Source: JAVBMB01 sp031552995
Lineage (GTDB): Bacteria > Bacillota > Clostridia > Oscillospirales > Butyricicoccaceae
Reading direction: 5' to 3'
Assembly (NCBI GenBank): GCA_031552995.1
Contig: JAVBMB010000008.1
Coordinates: 1 to 14,178 of the forward strand
Length of the DNA: 14,178 nt
Of the stretch, positions 13,065 to 14,178 are shown one piece after another. The notes below the pieces were generated by a model. It searched no databases and was not told the origin of the DNA. It saw only the letters and a program-made list of their open reading frames with translations. Both the position numbers and the translations under genes were made by a program. Each line of letters starts with the position of its first letter. Position 1 is the stretch's first letter.

Positions 13065-14178
13065 ATGGAGTTTTACAGAGCCCACGTACTGATATGCGGC
13101 GGAACAGGCTGTACAGCCGGAGGCAGCGAAAAGCTTGCCACGGTTATGGAGCAGCAAATCACCGAAAAGGGCCTTGACAAGGAAATAAAGGTCATCAAGA
13201 CCGGCTGCTTCGGCCTGTGCGCACTTGGCCCGATAATGATAGTTTACCCGGAAGGCTGCTTCTATTCACACGTCACCGAGGCTGATGTGTCAGAAATAGT
13301 AAACGAGCATCTCGTTAAGGGGCGCATCGTCACGCGTCTTCTTTATAAGGAGACTATTGCGGAGGACAACACCATCCGCAGCCTGAACCACACGAAGTTC
13401 TACGAAAAGCAGATGCGCGTCGCGCTGCGCAATTGCGGCGTCATTAACCCCGAGAATATCGAGGAGTATATCGCCGTCGACGGTTACGAGGCCCTTGGCC
13501 GCGTGCTGACCGAGCTGCAGCCGCAGGACGTAATAGATACGCTCATCAAGTCGGGCCTTCGCGGCCGCGGCGGCGCGGGCTTCCCCACCGGCCTTAAGTG
13601 GAAGTTTGCGGCGGCGTCCCCCGGGCCTGTCAAATACGTCTGCTGCAACGCCGACGAAGGCGACCCGGGCGCGTTCATGGACCGCAGCGTTCTTGAGGGC
13701 GACCCGCACGCGCTTATCGAAGCCATGATAATTGCCGGCTACGCCATCGGCGCGCATCAGGGCTATGTGTATGTCCGCGCCGAGTATCCCATCGCCATCC
13801 ACAGGCTTCAGATAGCCATTGAGCAGGCGAAGGAATACGGCTTCCTGGGCAAAGATATATTCGGCAGCGGTTTTGATTTTGATCTCGAAATCCGCCTTGG
13901 CGCAGGTGCGTTTGTCTGCGGTGAGGAGACCGCTTTGATGACTTCTATCGAAGGACACCGCGGCGAGCCGCGTTACCGTCCGCCGTTCCCCGCAGTCAAG
14001 GGGCTGTTCGGCAAGCCGACAGTTTTGAACAATGTCGAGACATATGCCAATATCGCCCAGATATTTGTCAAGGGCGCCGAGTGGTTCAGCTCGATAGGCA
14101 CCGAGAAGAGCAAGGGCACAAAAGTGTTCGCGCTTGTCGGCAAGATTAACAACACAGGCCTTGTCGAAATCCCGATGG
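13065..14178 (+). CDS. hndC: NuoF/HndC-like NAD(P)H- and FMN-binding subunit, 3' end cut by the window
   Basis: The frame is open from ATG 13065 to the right edge, giving 371 residues of a protein that is normally about 540-630 long. Residues 1-85 are a thioredoxin-like [2Fe-2S] domain with cysteines 11, 16, 48 and 52 (C-x4-C-x31-C-x3-C). The NuoF-type catalytic domain follows, with the FMN-binding GRGGAGFPTGLKW (167-179), the nucleotide/FMN segment CNADEGDPGAF (194-204) and GAGAFVCGEETAL (279-291). The FFPAV/NNVETYANI region (307-330) leads to the SLBB domain. The [4Fe-4S] cysteines and any extra ferredoxin domain at the C-terminus are beyond the window. The subunit oxidises or reduces NAD(P)H and exchanges electrons with its partners. 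The start has AGGAGGT seven bases upstream, overlapping the previous stop codon, so the operon is tightly coupled. Confidence 0.95.
   Translation, partial: MEFYRAHVLICGGTGCTAGGSEKLATVMEQQITEKGLDKEIKVIKTGCFGLCALGPIMIVYPEGCFYSHVTEADVSEIVNEHLVKGRIVTRLLYKETIAEDNTIRSLNHTKFYEKQMRVALRNCGVINPENIEEYIAVDGYEALGRVLTELQPQDVIDTLIKSGLRGRGGAGFPTGLKWKFAAASPGPVKYVCCNADEGDPGAFMDRSVLEGDPHALIEAMIIAGYAIGAHQGYVYVRAEYPIAIHRLQIAIEQAKEYGFLGKDIFGSGFDFDLEIRLGAGAFVCGEETALMTSIEGHRGEPRYRPPFPAVKGLFGKPTVLNNVETYANIAQIFVKGAEWFSSIGTEKSKGTKVFALVGKINNTGLVEIPM

Noticed and set aside
13290..13958. A 222-codon leftward frame
   Set aside because: Antisense to the NuoF/HndC-like gene, whose FMN and nucleotide motifs are intact across this stretch.

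Overview
The window looks like chromosomal DNA from an anaerobic, moderately GC-rich (very roughly 57-60% by eye) member of the Firmicutes, most likely class Clostridia. Evidence: strong AGGAGG-type ribosome binding sites, a surface protein anchored by S-layer homology (SLH) repeats, a DegV protein, the rpsO-pnp-M16 peptidase gene order known from Firmicutes, and an Hnd/Hyd-type diaphorase operon as used by fermenters with [FeFe] hydrogenases. Placement below class is not possible from the sequence alone.

Layout. 1-876 (+): C-terminal part of a cation P-type ATPase. 1051-1530 (-): a GNAT acetyltransferase with its own promoter, only about 34% GC by hand count, so probably a recent arrival. 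1726-4731 (-): a 1001-residue secreted phosphodiester glycosidase-like protein with three C-terminal SLH repeats. 4732-5077: a divergent regulatory region with a near-consensus promoter and a roughly 120-nt, highly structured leader for the rightward gene. 5078-6100 (+): a stand-alone PTS EIIC-like membrane protein. 6171-7046 (+): a DegV fatty-acid-binding protein, ending at a strong bidirectional terminator at 7123-7162. 11211 down to 7171 (-): rpsO, pnp and an M16 peptidase, with a consensus promoter (11324-11352), a possible three-way-junction leader for rpsO, a rpsO terminator and a long pnp-leader hairpin. 11212-11634: second divergent regulatory region. 11635 to the right edge (+): a tightly packed operon of a NuoE/HndA-like [2Fe-2S] protein, an orphan HATPase protein, an HndB-like protein and an HndC/NuoF-like flavoprotein cut off by the window end.

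How the genes work together. The right-hand operon encodes the NAD(P)H-oxidising or -reducing part of a soluble oxidoreductase; its catalytic partner (usually an [FeFe] hydrogenase, HndD/HydA) should lie just past 14178 but is not visible. The rpsO-pnp-M16 block is housekeeping RNA decay and translation, with leader structures that resemble known autoregulation. No system outside known families can be demonstrated at protein level. The best candidates for something undescribed are RNA-level: the kissing-loop-like leader before the EIIC gene (4956-5070) and the interleaved inverted repeats before the diaphorase operon (11561-11619). No tRNA, rRNA, CRISPR array or transposase was found.
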